Shown here in pieces: positions 9,665 through 19,150 of a stretch of DNA of 64,000 nucleotides. Both the position numbers and the translations under genes were made by a program. The notes below the pieces were generated by a model that was given only the letters and a program-made list of their open reading frames with translations, was not told the DNA's origin and did no database searches. This DNA is from Spirochaetota bacterium (GTDB lineage: Bacteria; Spirochaetota; UBA4802; UBA5550). The stretch spans positions 138,381 to 202,380 of the forward strand of contig JAGNKX010000010.1 in assembly GCA_017999915.1 (NCBI GenBank). Reading direction: 5' to 3'. Within the stretch, counting starts at the first letter, position 1; every line of letters begins with the position of its first letter.

Positions 9665-11848
9665 TCACACGTTGAATTCTATGGCGAACCTCGTTCCCCC
9701 GCCCCGCTCGATCCTGATGGTACCGGCGATCTGCTTCGCCAGTATGCCCACCAGCATGAGCCCGAAGCCCGTCGAATGATCTATGTCGACCGGTTCGGGT
9801 ATGCCGATCCCGTTGTCCCCGATGATCACGGTCGCCCGTTTCCCCTGTATCGAAGTTGACACGGTAATCACCCCGCTGTTCCTGCCGGCAAAGGCGTATT
9901 TCATGGCGTTGGTGACAATCTCGTTCACGATGATGCCCAGGGGGAGCAGCTTTTTCACGTCCATTGTGAAATTGTCGATCCGCTTTTCGATTGTCATCGC
10001 GGCGCCTGCGGGAAACAGTGAAATGATCCTTTCCACCAGGGTTGACAGATAATACCCGATGGACATCTGCTGGATATTCTCCGTCTGGTACAGGGAGTCA
10101 TAGAGGGTGGACATGCTCTGGACTCGGTTCCGGGCTTCCAGCAGGGCGTTGACGGCGGACTGGTCCTTGAGCATGTCCGCCTGCAGCGACAGGAGGCTCG
10201 TCATGGTGCTCATGTTGTTCTTGATCCGGTGGTGCACCTCCCTGAGGAGAAGCTCCTTTTCGGAGAGGAGGGCCCGGATCCGTTCCTCCGCAAGCTTGCG
10301 CTCCGTGATGTCCGTGAAGGTCGCGTAGACCTGGAAGGGGGTTGTTTCACCCTCATGGAATTCGGGAACCGCGTTGACGATGAGCCACCGCTGTTCCTTT
10401 GTGATCGGGTGGCAAATGCCCATGACGGTGTCGCGGACCTCGCGGCCGGTGCGCAGGGCCACCATGGAAGGGTGCTCTTCGTCGGGGAAGTCGGATCCGT
10501 CATCTCCTATGGCGTGCCATCGGCCGTCAAGAAACGCGCGGCCCCGGAGCTCCTCCGGTGACAGGCCCAGGATGCGCTCCGCCGCGGGGTTGGCCGCCAC
10601 GATGGATCCGTCTGGCGCCTGGTACACCACGCCCTGGGCCATGGTCTCGAAGAGGTTCCTGAAGCGCTTTTCGCTCCGGCGGAGTTCGTTTTCCACGCGC
10701 TTGCGCTCGGTGATGTCGAGGATCGTCACCAGGATGTGCTTTTCGCCCCCGATGGTGACAATGAACGCCGAGTATTCTCCGATGATAATGGACCTGTCCC
10801 TCATTCGGAAGGCGTACTCTTTCCCGGTGATTTTTCCTTCGGTCAAAAGGGCCCGGACGGCCTCCTGGCGGTTCTCGGGATTGTCCCACATTAACAATTC
10901 AGGGGCTGTTTTGTCGATTATCTCGTCGCGGGAAAACCCGGATCTTTTAATGAGGGTATCGTTGATTTCTATTATTTTAAAATCCTTCAGCCTCGCGATG
11001 CAGAGGGCGGCCGGGCTCATCATGAATGATTTTAGAAACTTTTCCTCGGAGAATTTCAGGTTTTCCTCGGTGCGCTTCTGCTCGGTGATGTCGATGAAGG
11101 ATACGATGATCTCGGCCGTGATGCCGTCGGCGTCCGTCACCGGAAATCCGTTGACAATGAGCCATGTCGTGTCATCTGAACCCGTCTTCAAAACACCCAT
11201 TACCTGGTTTTTCAGCGAGTTGCCGGAAGACGCGATGCGGTTTACCGGGTAATCGTTAAGGGGGAGCGGGGTGCTGTCTTCAGCGACAAATCTCCACCGG
11301 GGATCATTGGCCAGCATGCCTTTCATCTCCTCAACGGTCAATCCCAGCAGCTCCGACGCCTTGGGATTGTTCATGATTATGGCGGTGTCCGGTCCGTGGA
11401 TGACGACGCCGGCGTCAAGGTTCAGCAGCAGGCCGTTGTATCTGTTCTCGCATTCCTCGCTTTTTTTTCTTTCACCGTGGAGCTCTAAGGCCATGTCGAT
11501 GGATGACCGGAGGACGAAATCGCCGGAGTTCTTTATGACGTAGCCATAGGGCGTAATGGCGCGGATCCGCTCGACCATGTCCCGCGCGGCGTGGGAGATG
11601 ATGAACATCACGGGAATGTCCCGGGCCGAGAGGATCCGCCGCGCTGTCTCGGCCCCCCCCGTCTCGCCGCCCAGGTCGATATCGACGAGGACGAGGTCGA
11701 TCTCCTCTTCGGCGGCGGCGTCCACGGCCTCGTCGCAGCCGTGCTTCACGATCACCTCGTAGCCGAAGGTCCTGAGCTTCCTTTCCTCCTCGAGGGCGAT
11801 GAGGATCTCGTCTTCGACAAGAAGGATTGTTCTGCGGTTAGCGGTCAA
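9665..11848 (-). CDS. Receiver-PAS(x3)-HisKA_2 hybrid histidine kinase
   Basis: The 727-aa cytoplasmic protein repeats the layout of its neighbour: receiver (about 5-125, LLVEDE, LVDIDLG, IISH, VIKNSGD, all key residues kept), PAS domains at about 132-255, 262-380 and 390-510, H-box EVHHRIKNN near 545 and a HATPase with NEIVTNAMKYAF and IIGDNGIGIP. The third PAS domain is strikingly like the first PAS of the 891-aa kinase, both starting MAQGVVYQ and sharing [12 protein letters not shown], which points to duplication or domain exchange. The start ATG 11848 follows a GGAGAT site. It lies 51 bases after the stop of the upstream kinase, so the three kinases probably form one transcript. Ligands are unknown. 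Confidence 0.93.
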   Translation of the reverse strand: MTANRRTILLVEDEILIALEEERKLRTFGYEVIVKHGCDEAVDAAAEEEIDLVLVDIDLGGETGGAETARRILSARDIPVMFIISHAARDMVERIRAITPYGYVIKNSGDFVLRSSIDMALELHGERKKSEECENRYNGLLLNLDAGVVIHGPDTAIIMNNPKASELLGLTVEEMKGMLANDPRWRFVAEDSTPLPLNDYPVNRIASSGNSLKNQVMGVLKTGSDDTTWLIVNGFPVTDADGITAEIIVSFIDITEQKRTEENLKFSEEKFLKSFMMSPAALCIARLKDFKIIEINDTLIKRSGFSRDEIIDKTAPELLMWDNPENRQEAVRALLTEGKITGKEYAFRMRDRSIIIGEYSAFIVTIGGEKHILVTILDITERKRVENELRRSEKRFRNLFETMAQGVVYQAPDGSIVAANPAAERILGLSPEELRGRAFLDGRWHAIGDDGSDFPDEEHPSMVALRTGREVRDTVMGICHPITKEQRWLIVNAVPEFHEGETTPFQVYATFTDITERKLAEERIRALLSEKELLLREVHHRIKNNMSTMTSLLSLQADMLKDQSAVNALLEARNRVQSMSTLYDSLYQTENIQQMSIGYYLSTLVERIISLFPAGAAMTIEKRIDNFTMDVKKLLPLGIIVNEIVTNAMKYAFAGRNSGVITVSTSIQGKRATVIIGDNGIGIPEPVDIDHSTGFGLMLVGILAKQIAGTIRIERGGGTRFAIEFNV

Positions 11849-11899
11849 GTGCTGATCTCCTTGTGACGCGGTATGGCATTCCGTTTGCGCCTCCGGCTC

Positions 11900-14089
11900 T
11901 TATTGTCCCGGTTCCTCGAACTCGATGGTGAAACGTGTTCCCTTTCCCCGGTCAATGGTAATGGCTCCGTTTATCTGCCTCACCAGCATGGTCACCAGCC
12001 TGAGGCCGAAGCTTGTGGATGTGTCAATATCGAATGGTTCCGGAAGGCCGATCCCGTTGTCTTCGACGATAAAAGCCGCGCGGCCGTCCCGCTTTGAAGC
12101 GGAGACGGTGATCACTCCGTCTTTCCTCCCGGTAAAGGCGTATTTCATGGCGTTGGTGACAAGCTCGTTTATGATGATGCCCAGCGAGGATAGGGTTTTG
12201 GTCCCCACCGTGAAATTCTCTATGCGGGTATCAATCCGCACGGCGGAGCCGTAGTGATACAGTTGAACGATTTCATCCAGAAGCTCCGGTAAATAATAGG
12301 CGACCGGCATGCTGCGAAAGGTGTCGGCCCGGTACAGGCTGTCATAGAGCAGGGACATGCTCTGCATGCGGCCCCGGGTATCCTTCAGCGCCTTGACGGC
12401 GATGGGGTCCCGCAGGGTATCCGCCTGCAGCGTCAGAATGGCCATCATGGCGCTTATGTTGTTCTTGATGCGATGGTGCACCTCCTTGAGGAGGATTTCC
12501 TTTTCCTCCAGAAGCGACCTGATCTGCTCGTCGGCAATTATGCGCTCGGTGATGTTCCGGTCAATGCCGCGGAACCCGATGACTGCGCCGCCGGCATCCA
12601 GTATCGGCGAGCCTGAGCTTTCATAGTAATAGACGGTCCCTGTCCTGTGGAGCCACCGGATCGTCTCTTTTCGCCATCCTGTCCCGGCGGCGGCATGCTC
12701 TGCAAGGAGCTTCCGCCAGAGGCGGGCGTCATCGGGATGCATGAGGGGGAATGCGGCCGTGCCGATCACTTCGCCTGTCGAGTACCCGAGTTCCGCCACG
12801 GCGCCGTTTGAATAGGTGTGGACGCCGCTGGTGTCGATGGACCATACCCAGTCCGATGTCGTTTCCACCATGCTGCGGAATTTCTCCTCGCTTTCCCGCA
12901 GTTTTTCCTCCATGTTGACGCGCTCGGTGATATCCCGCCCGACGCCAAGAATCGCCTCTGGCCTTCCCTTTTCGTCCCTGATGAGGCGGTATGTAATGTT
13001 GTTCCAGAAAGTTGACCCGTCCTTGCGGATGAATTCCAGGTCAAGCTGAACGGATATGGATAGTTCGGGGTCGGCGAGATTGGCAGTCGTCAGGTTTTCC
13101 GATACGGCTTTCATGAGCCGCCGGTAGGATTCTTCCGAGAACTGACGTTCAAAAGTGAGCGACTTGAACTCTTCCTGCGTATATCCGGATCCCGCTACAA
13201 CCGCGGAAGAAATATATTTTACCCCGAGGTCCATGTCGAACATTATGATTCCATCGGTCATGTTGCGGGTGATGAGGTTGAAGGTCTTTTCAGTTTCCCG
13301 CAGTTTTTCCTCGACTTCAATGCGCTCGACGATGCGGCCCAGCCTCTGGGCGACGGCGTCGATGAGCATTCGCTCTTCTTTGAGGAAAGGCCCTTCGTCT
13401 TCCGGCGGCTTCTCCGTAAGATAACCTATCTCTACAGCCCCTGAAACCGCTCCGTTCACCCTGATTGGTGCCGTCAGTCTCCACCGGCATTCCGCATAGT
13501 TCCCTGTCCGGTATTCCCTGTCTCCGTGAACGATTCTGGCGCAGGCGGTTTCGGAATACTGCCAGCCCTGGGGCAATATGGCTGTAAATTCCCGGCAGAG
13601 GTGCTCTATGGTGATGCCCTCGCGTTCTGTGATTTCCGCCAGGGAGAAAAATGCCTGGAGCTCCTTGCCGCGCTGCTGTGCTGTTTGCTCCGCCTGCCGG
13701 TGCAGGTCGAATAATTCAAGGGCTCCTTCTATGGATGATTGAAGAATATGGGCGGCGGAATTTATTTCCAAGAAGCCGTAACAGGGAATGCCCCGTGCCT
13801 TATCCGCCGTTCCACTGTCGTGCGGCGGGATGAGAAATACGACGGGGACCTCCCGCTTTTCCAGGATCCGCCGGGCAGCCGCGGGTCCATCGACGCCGTT
13901 GCCCAGCCCGATGTCCATGAGGACCAGGTCGATGGCCGCATCATTGCCGGCGGCGTCCACGGCCTCGTCGCAGCCGTGCTTCAAGATCACGTCGTAGCCG
14001 AAGCCCCTGATCTTTCTCTCCTCCTCGAGGGCGATGAGGATCTCGTCTTCGACAAGAAGGATTGTTCTGCTATCTGGTTCCCGGGCCAA
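11900..14089 (-). CDS. Degenerate receiver-GAF-PAS(x2)-HisKA_2 histidine kinase
   Basis: The 729-aa protein starts with a receiver-like domain whose phospho-acceptor Asp is kept (LMDIGLG), but the conserved Thr/Ser position reads IPPH and the conserved Lys position reads FLEINS, so signalling through phosphorylation is doubtful. Residues about 140-265 look like a GAF-type domain (TAPIRVNGAVSGAVEIGY), followed by two PAS domains (about 275-395 and 400-515). The catalytic end is intact: [31 protein letters not shown]. It is first in the run of three kinases. The receiver is closely similar to that of the 727-aa neighbour over the first 45 residues (EDEILIALEEERK), again pointing to tandem duplication. 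Confidence 0.9.
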   Translation of the reverse strand: MAREPDSRTILLVEDEILIALEEERKIRGFGYDVILKHGCDEAVDAAGNDAAIDLVLMDIGLGNGVDGPAAARRILEKREVPVVFLIPPHDSGTADKARGIPCYGFLEINSAAHILQSSIEGALELFDLHRQAEQTAQQRGKELQAFFSLAEITEREGITIEHLCREFTAILPQGWQYSETACARIVHGDREYRTGNYAECRWRLTAPIRVNGAVSGAVEIGYLTEKPPEDEGPFLKEERMLIDAVAQRLGRIVERIEVEEKLRETEKTFNLITRNMTDGIIMFDMDLGVKYISSAVVAGSGYTQEEFKSLTFERQFSEESYRRLMKAVSENLTTANLADPELSISVQLDLEFIRKDGSTFWNNITYRLIRDEKGRPEAILGVGRDITERVNMEEKLRESEEKFRSMVETTSDWVWSIDTSGVHTYSNGAVAELGYSTGEVIGTAAFPLMHPDDARLWRKLLAEHAAAGTGWRKETIRWLHRTGTVYYYESSGSPILDAGGAVIGFRGIDRNITERIIADEQIRSLLEEKEILLKEVHHRIKNNISAMMAILTLQADTLRDPIAVKALKDTRGRMQSMSLLYDSLYRADTFRSMPVAYYLPELLDEIVQLYHYGSAVRIDTRIENFTVGTKTLSSLGIIINELVTNAMKYAFTGRKDGVITVSASKRDGRAAFIVEDNGIGLPEPFDIDTSTSFGLRLVTMLVRQINGAITIDRGKGTRFTIEFEEPGQ

Positions 14090-14312
14090 AGTATCCGCTC
14101 CTGCAGTTCCGGCTGCCTGACGCCGGTATTCCCTACATATATGATCCGTGCCTGAAGCTTACCTATCCATGCTTCGAATATATGCATCTATTCAAACAAT
14201 GACGAGTATTATTATGCCTGTTGCGTTTTATACTGAGGGAAGACTGTCGCAGGGATGGGGCTGTGGCGCGGGTTTTCGGAGGCTGCGATGCGCGGAAAGC
14301 GATCCTTCCACG

Positions 14313-15056
14313 TCACTCCCGATCCATGATCTCTTCGGTGAGCTTCATGTAATCATCCGCCCCGGTGCTTCCCGGTTTGTATTCGAAGATCGTCTTGCCC
14401 CAGCTGGGCGCTTCCTGGAGGGCGACATTCTCCCTGATCAGGGTCTCGAAGAGCTTGCCCGGAAGGCGGTTCTCGGTCTCCTCGATGACCTCGCGGTTTA
14501 TGGCGCGCTTGGCGTTGTACATGGTGCCGATGATGCCGGTCACGTCTATTTCCTTGTTGAGGCGGCGCTTCACGACCTGCACCGCCTCGAAGAGATTGTA
14601 CATCCCGTGGAATGGAAGGAACTGCACCTGGAGGGGGATGAGGATCTCCTTCGAATAGGCCATGGCGTTGAGGGTGAGAATGCCCAGCGACGGCGGGCAG
14701 TCGATGAGCACGAAATCGTAGCTGTTCATTTCGGAAAGGCAGTCGCGGAGGAGGAACTCCTTGGCCGGGATGGGCAGGAATTCTATGTCCTTCAGCTCCT
14801 GGTTCGCCGGGAGGAGGTGGAGCTCGTTCCGGTCGATCAGTATCTCCTCGAATGGCAGCTCGCCCTTGAGCACGTGGAATATCGATTTTTTTATCTGTTT
14901 CGGATTATAGCCCAGGTGATAGGTGGCCTGCGCCTGGTGGTCGAGGTCGATGATCAGGACCTTCATGCCCTTGAGCTGCAGGGCCGCGGCTATGTTGACG
15001 GTGCTGGTGGTTTTACCCACGCCCCCCTTGTTGTTGGAAATGGCGATTACTCTCAT
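14313..15056 (-). CDS. ParA/Soj-family ATPase
   Basis: This 247-aa protein is a deviant Walker-A ATPase of the ParA type. It shows NNKGGVGKTT at the N-terminus, the Walker A' DLDHQAQAT, and Walker B as VLIDCPPSLGILTLNA. ParA proteins form nucleotide-dependent dimers that coat DNA and move cargo, such as chromosome origins, plasmids or cytoplasmic signalling arrays, when a partner stimulates hydrolysis. No parB, parS-like palindrome or replication gene is nearby. The flanking genes are receiver-kinases on the same strand, 114 bases upstream and 223 bases downstream. A GAGGT site precedes ATG 15056. Partition of a chromosome is therefore not implied; positioning of a signalling complex is one possibility (inference). 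Confidence 0.9.
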   Translation of the reverse strand: MRVIAISNNKGGVGKTTSTVNIAAALQLKGMKVLIIDLDHQAQATYHLGYNPKQIKKSIFHVLKGELPFEEILIDRNELHLLPANQELKDIEFLPIPAKEFLLRDCLSEMNSYDFVLIDCPPSLGILTLNAMAYSKEILIPLQVQFLPFHGMYNLFEAVQVVKRRLNKEIDVTGIIGTMYNAKRAINREVIEETENRLPGKLFETLIRENVALQEAPSWGKTIFEYKPGSTGADDYMKLTEEIMDRE

Positions 15057-15170
15057 GGTTACCTCGCATTTAACCTACCGGAGGGGCGGCCGATTTGTCA
15101 ATGAATAAAAATAAGGAAGGATGCCGGACGGTGGTATTGTCGCGGCTCAAAGAGGGCACACGGCCACGAT

Positions 15171-18100
15171 CTACGCCGGACAGGTTATTCGCACCGTTGT
15201 GCCGGCGTTGGAATCCATGGTCAATGTTCCGTCTATCTGATCTACCAGCATCTCCACAAGACGGAGACCCATGCTCGGGATGTCATTGATCCTGAAATTG
15301 TCGGGGAGGCCAGCGCCATCGTCCGATACGGTGATGCCGATGGAGCCGTTGACGGCCTCAAGGTTGATGCGCAGGTCGCCCTCGCGTCCGTCCGGGTAGG
15401 CGTACTTGAGTGAGTTGGTGACCAGCTCGTTCAGGATGAGCCCGATGGGGACGGATCGCTTCAGATCGATCGTGATATCTTCGAGATCGAGCTTGAGGCG
15501 GACATGGCCGGGGACGATCGTGTAGGTGTTGTATATCTTCCTGGTGATATCCTCTATGTAATGCTTCAGGTTGATGCGGTCTATGCCGGAAGACTGGTAG
15601 AGCTGCTCGTAAATCGTCGACATGGACTGGATGCGCGATATGGCGCTTTGAAACACCTTGCGGGACCTCTCGTCGTTCAGGGCGCCCATTTCAAGGTTGA
15701 GGAGGCTCGTGATTATGCCGAGGTTGTTTTTAACCCGGTGCTGCAGCTCCACGAGGAGAACGCTTTTTTCCATGGCGGTTTTCTTGAGCTCTTCCTCGGC
15801 CGCCGTGCGCTCCGTGATAAAACGGGCCTGTTGCACGTTCTGGTATGCCCTGAGCGAGAGCTGGTTGGCCAGCACGAAGAGAGTTTGCGCGATCACCTCG
15901 AACCTTTCCCGGGACATTGTGGGGACCTCGCGGAAGGCTTCCATGAATGCTTCCTCGTCAACGCCGATATCCCGGGCATAACCGCGCATTGCCTCATCGG
16001 ACTGCGCCTCGTTTCTGACCTGACCGATGAGCCAGTTGGCTATATGATGGCCCCCCACCGTTATGCTCGCGCCGGCGTCCCACAGGCCGCCGCTCAAACA
16101 CTGCTGGATGACCGGCCCCTCGGGATGATACCGGCCGAGTATCGCGTCGGAATGATAGCAATTGGCGAGCCCCTTTTCCGTTTGGCGTATTATTCCGTTG
16201 CACAACCGGCAGAAGTTGCTCGGTGTTGTTATCGGCGTTCCGTCCACGTGGGTAATGATCGATGCAACCTCCGCGGCGCTGGAGAAGAGATCCTGGATAA
16301 GCTGAATGTCCTCAATGTTGAACAGCTCCTCGAATGAAATCGTCCCGGCATCTTCGAGGGGTTTCGTCATGGCGACAAGGCGCTTCTCAAGGGCCTCCTC
16401 GATCCGCTTTCGCTCCGTGATGTCGCGGCCCACCACGACAAGGCCCTTCCTGCTCCCGTCGGGATTGAAGGTGGGGACCTTGATGATATCGAAGACCATC
16501 GAGGTCCCGTCGGGTCTCGGGATCGTCTCGTCGCCGCGGCTGACCGTCCCTTTTTTCCACGCCTCCTCGTCCGTGCCCTCGCAGGTCAGGAAGGCGTCGC
16601 GGTAGAAGGAGCTGAAGGCCGCCAGCTCCGAGTCCTTCTTCCCGTGATAGTCCACGCCCTCGATCTGGAACAGGCGAAGGTCGAAATCATTCGCCTCGAG
16701 CCATCGGCCGGACCCGTCCTTGAAGCATACGATGTCCGGCATGTTGTTGATGAGGGCGCGGAGGCGATCTTCGTTCTCCCGGAGCGTGTGGAGCAGCAGC
16801 ATGGAGCTCAACCCGTCGGCGATCCTACGTCCGATGTCGTTGAAAAGACGAAGCTCCTCGTCCGTCCAGGTCCGGTCATGGGAGCACTGGTGAAGGCCGA
16901 ATACCCAGGGCTTGCTCATTTTGGGATACAGGGCCACCGAGACCTGCGATCTGGTGCCGAATTCGGGGCCGTAGGGTAAATTGCGCTTTGTGCGCGGGTC
17001 GAAGGCCATGACTTCGTCGGACGTGAGCAGCTCCCTGAAGACGGCCGCGGTATCGCCGGTTATCGGCAGGTTGTCGTCGGACTTCAGGTCGATGGCGAAT
17101 CGCTCGTTCGTCCGGATCATTCTGACCTGGAAAGAAGGCCATTCGGGATCGCAGGGATACAGGAGCCAGGCCCGGTCGGCGCCGAACATCACTCGCACCG
17201 TGTCGAGCAGGTCCATCATCATCGTTTCAAGGTCACGGGCCCTGCGGATTATCTTTTCGACGCTCTCGAGTCTTTCAAGGAAACTGATGTTCCTGGCGGC
17301 CTGTTCCTCGGCCTGTCTCAGGCCCGTTATGTCGTTGATTATTCCGATGAGGGAAAGGATCTTGCCGTCCTGGTCCTCGTAGCGGCGTCCCGCCAGGTAG
17401 CCCCAGAAGTCCGACCCGTCGGCTCTCAGGTAATGCCTCTCGGTATAGACCTGGTCGATCTCGCCGCGGATCAATTGCCGCATGAGATCTTCACCCGCGT
17501 CGTGCTGGTCCGGGTGAAGGTGGTCGGGGTAAAATGAATTGATCAGTTCATCCATGGGGCATCGGAGCATTTCCGCCATGCTCCTGTTTGCGAGGGTGAT
17601 TCTCCCTTCCGGGCTCACCAGGATTATCCCGGCCTGGGATGTCTCGAATATGACGCGAATCTGTTCGTCCCTGGCGCGCAGGGCCGCCTCGGTTCTTTTT
17701 CTTTCTGTGATGTCGCGGACCATGGACATGACGCGGCCTTCCCCGGCCGGAACCATGCGCGCCTCGTAACTGCGGATTTCCCCTCCCATCTCCAGGTCGT
17801 ACTCGATTATCTCCAGGGAGCGGTCGGTTCCGAGAGCCTGTATCCTCTCCATGACGAGGCCGGCGATTCCGGGCATGACATCGCGGATGCTCTTTCCGAT
17901 AAACAGGTCGGGGCTCATCGCGAGGGTTTCTTCCGGCCCCTTCCAGTCTATGAAGACCCCATCGGAATCCAGCATGAACATGAGGTCCGGGATGCTGTTC
18001 AGCATGGCGCGGTTTTTCTCCTCGCTTTCACGCAGGGCGGCTTCCATGACACGGGCATCGGTAACATCATGGACGCGGGTATACAGCACATGTGCGCCCC

Positions 18101-18926
18101 CTACCTTCATGGTCTGCGCCGAGAATTGCGCCGTGCGGACAGCCCCGCTTCTGTTGCGCAGCAGCACGTCCATGTCTTTGACCATGCCATGAAGATGAAG
18201 CTCGCTGACCATGGCGTCCCGGTCCTCCTGGCGCGCCCACAGTCCCGTCTCACGGGTGGTTCTGCCGATTATCTCGTCGCGGGAGTATCCTGACCAGGCC
18301 TCGAAGGCCGGGTTGAGATCGATGATCCTTCCCGTTCCAATTTCGGTCAGGGCCACGGGATCCGGATTGCTGCGAAAGGCGGCTGAAAACATCGCTTCCC
18401 TTTCCGCTATTGCCTGTTCACGCTCCATCAATTCCCGCTGGGACAGCGTCAATTCCTCGTTTGTTCTTTCGAGTTCCTCGATGGTGATCCGCAATTCCTC
18501 GTTGGCCGCCTCGATCTCCATGCTCTTTTCCCTGATGCTGAGGTGCGCCTCGTGGAGCCGGAAGGCCATTTTTATCGACGCGGCAAGGACTGTGATGCCG
18601 GTATTTTTAACCACGTACCCGTAGGAGGTTATGGCTTCTGTTCTGTCAACTATTGCTTTTTCAATGTGGGAGGATAGAAAAACGATGGGGATGTCGCGTA
18701 TCTTCTGTATCTCTTTCGCCGCCTCCGTTCCGTCCATGCCGGGGCCAAGGTCAATGTCCATGAGAACGAGATCGATGGAGCCCGGATCTTTTTTTATCTC
18801 GTTAACGGCTTCCTGGCCGGAATAGGCAATGATGGCGTCATAACCTTCCCTCGCGAGGTCATTGGCCTCGTTCAGAGCGATGAGGGCTTCATCTTCAACC
18901 AGCAGTAATGTCTTCCTTTTATTCAT
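15171..18926 (-). CDS. Receiver-PAS-GAF-PocR-HisKA_2 hybrid histidine kinase
   Basis: Starting at ATG 18926 (1251 aa; an upstream in-frame start at 19025 adds 33 residues that do not belong to the receiver), this is the largest sensor here. Order: receiver (LLVEDE, LMDIDLG, LSSH, VVKNTG), a coiled coil of about 60 residues, three PAS domains, a GAF domain (about 575-735), another PAS, then a PocR domain (about 885-1035) and the kinase core with ELQHRVKNN and NELVTNSLKYAY. PocR domains sense small molecules in regulators of diol or hydrocarbon metabolism; the Cys pattern (NFCRLC, NCYHSD, QQCLSGG) is retained. The protein has no membrane segment. It is divergent from the cytochrome lipoprotein gene. 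Confidence 0.92.
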   Translation of the reverse strand: MNKRKTLLLVEDEALIALNEANDLAREGYDAIIAYSGQEAVNEIKKDPGSIDLVLMDIDLGPGMDGTEAAKEIQKIRDIPIVFLSSHIEKAIVDRTEAITSYGYVVKNTGITVLAASIKMAFRLHEAHLSIREKSMEIEAANEELRITIEELERTNEELTLSQRELMEREQAIAEREAMFSAAFRSNPDPVALTEIGTGRIIDLNPAFEAWSGYSRDEIIGRTTRETGLWARQEDRDAMVSELHLHGMVKDMDVLLRNRSGAVRTAQFSAQTMKVGGAHVLYTRVHDVTDARVMEAALRESEEKNRAMLNSIPDLMFMLDSDGVFIDWKGPEETLAMSPDLFIGKSIRDVMPGIAGLVMERIQALGTDRSLEIIEYDLEMGGEIRSYEARMVPAGEGRVMSMVRDITERKRTEAALRARDEQIRVIFETSQAGIILVSPEGRITLANRSMAEMLRCPMDELINSFYPDHLHPDQHDAGEDLMRQLIRGEIDQVYTERHYLRADGSDFWGYLAGRRYEDQDGKILSLIGIINDITGLRQAEEQAARNISFLERLESVEKIIRRARDLETMMMDLLDTVRVMFGADRAWLLYPCDPEWPSFQVRMIRTNERFAIDLKSDDNLPITGDTAAVFRELLTSDEVMAFDPRTKRNLPYGPEFGTRSQVSVALYPKMSKPWVFGLHQCSHDRTWTDEELRLFNDIGRRIADGLSSMLLLHTLRENEDRLRALINNMPDIVCFKDGSGRWLEANDFDLRLFQIEGVDYHGKKDSELAAFSSFYRDAFLTCEGTDEEAWKKGTVSRGDETIPRPDGTSMVFDIIKVPTFNPDGSRKGLVVVGRDITERKRIEEALEKRLVAMTKPLEDAGTISFEELFNIEDIQLIQDLFSSAAEVASIITHVDGTPITTPSNFCRLCNGIIRQTEKGLANCYHSDAILGRYHPEGPVIQQCLSGGLWDAGASITVGGHHIANWLIGQVRNEAQSDEAMRGYARDIGVDEEAFMEAFREVPTMSRERFEVIAQTLFVLANQLSLRAYQNVQQARFITERTAAEEELKKTAMEKSVLLVELQHRVKNNLGIITSLLNLEMGALNDERSRKVFQSAISRIQSMSTIYEQLYQSSGIDRINLKHYIEDITRKIYNTYTIVPGHVRLKLDLEDITIDLKRSVPIGLILNELVTNSLKYAYPDGREGDLRINLEAVNGSIGITVSDDGAGLPDNFRINDIPSMGLRLVEMLVDQIDGTLTMDSNAGTTVRITCPA

Positions 18927-19150
18927 ATTCGTTTTACGAATACTGAAAAACCGGAAAAAGCAGTATTTGTCATCTGCAGCAGGGGGCAGACAGTATCTAT
19001 ACGAATTAATAATAGCGCATGTCATGGAAAAAGCAATAACATTTTTTTTGCCATTGCCGGAAGCCCGAATTCAATGATTATTTTTTATGATTGATTTTTT
19101 TGCAATTTCGCCGCCAAATATGCATCAACCACGCTGATGGAGGGATAATT

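Noticed and set aside
14313-15056. ParA gene as a chromosome partition locus or replication origin
   Set aside because: No parB, parS, dnaA, gidAB or plasmid replication gene nearby.
14148-15104. 318-codon plus-strand frame opposite parA
   Set aside because: ParA motifs are on the minus strand; this frame is a shadow.
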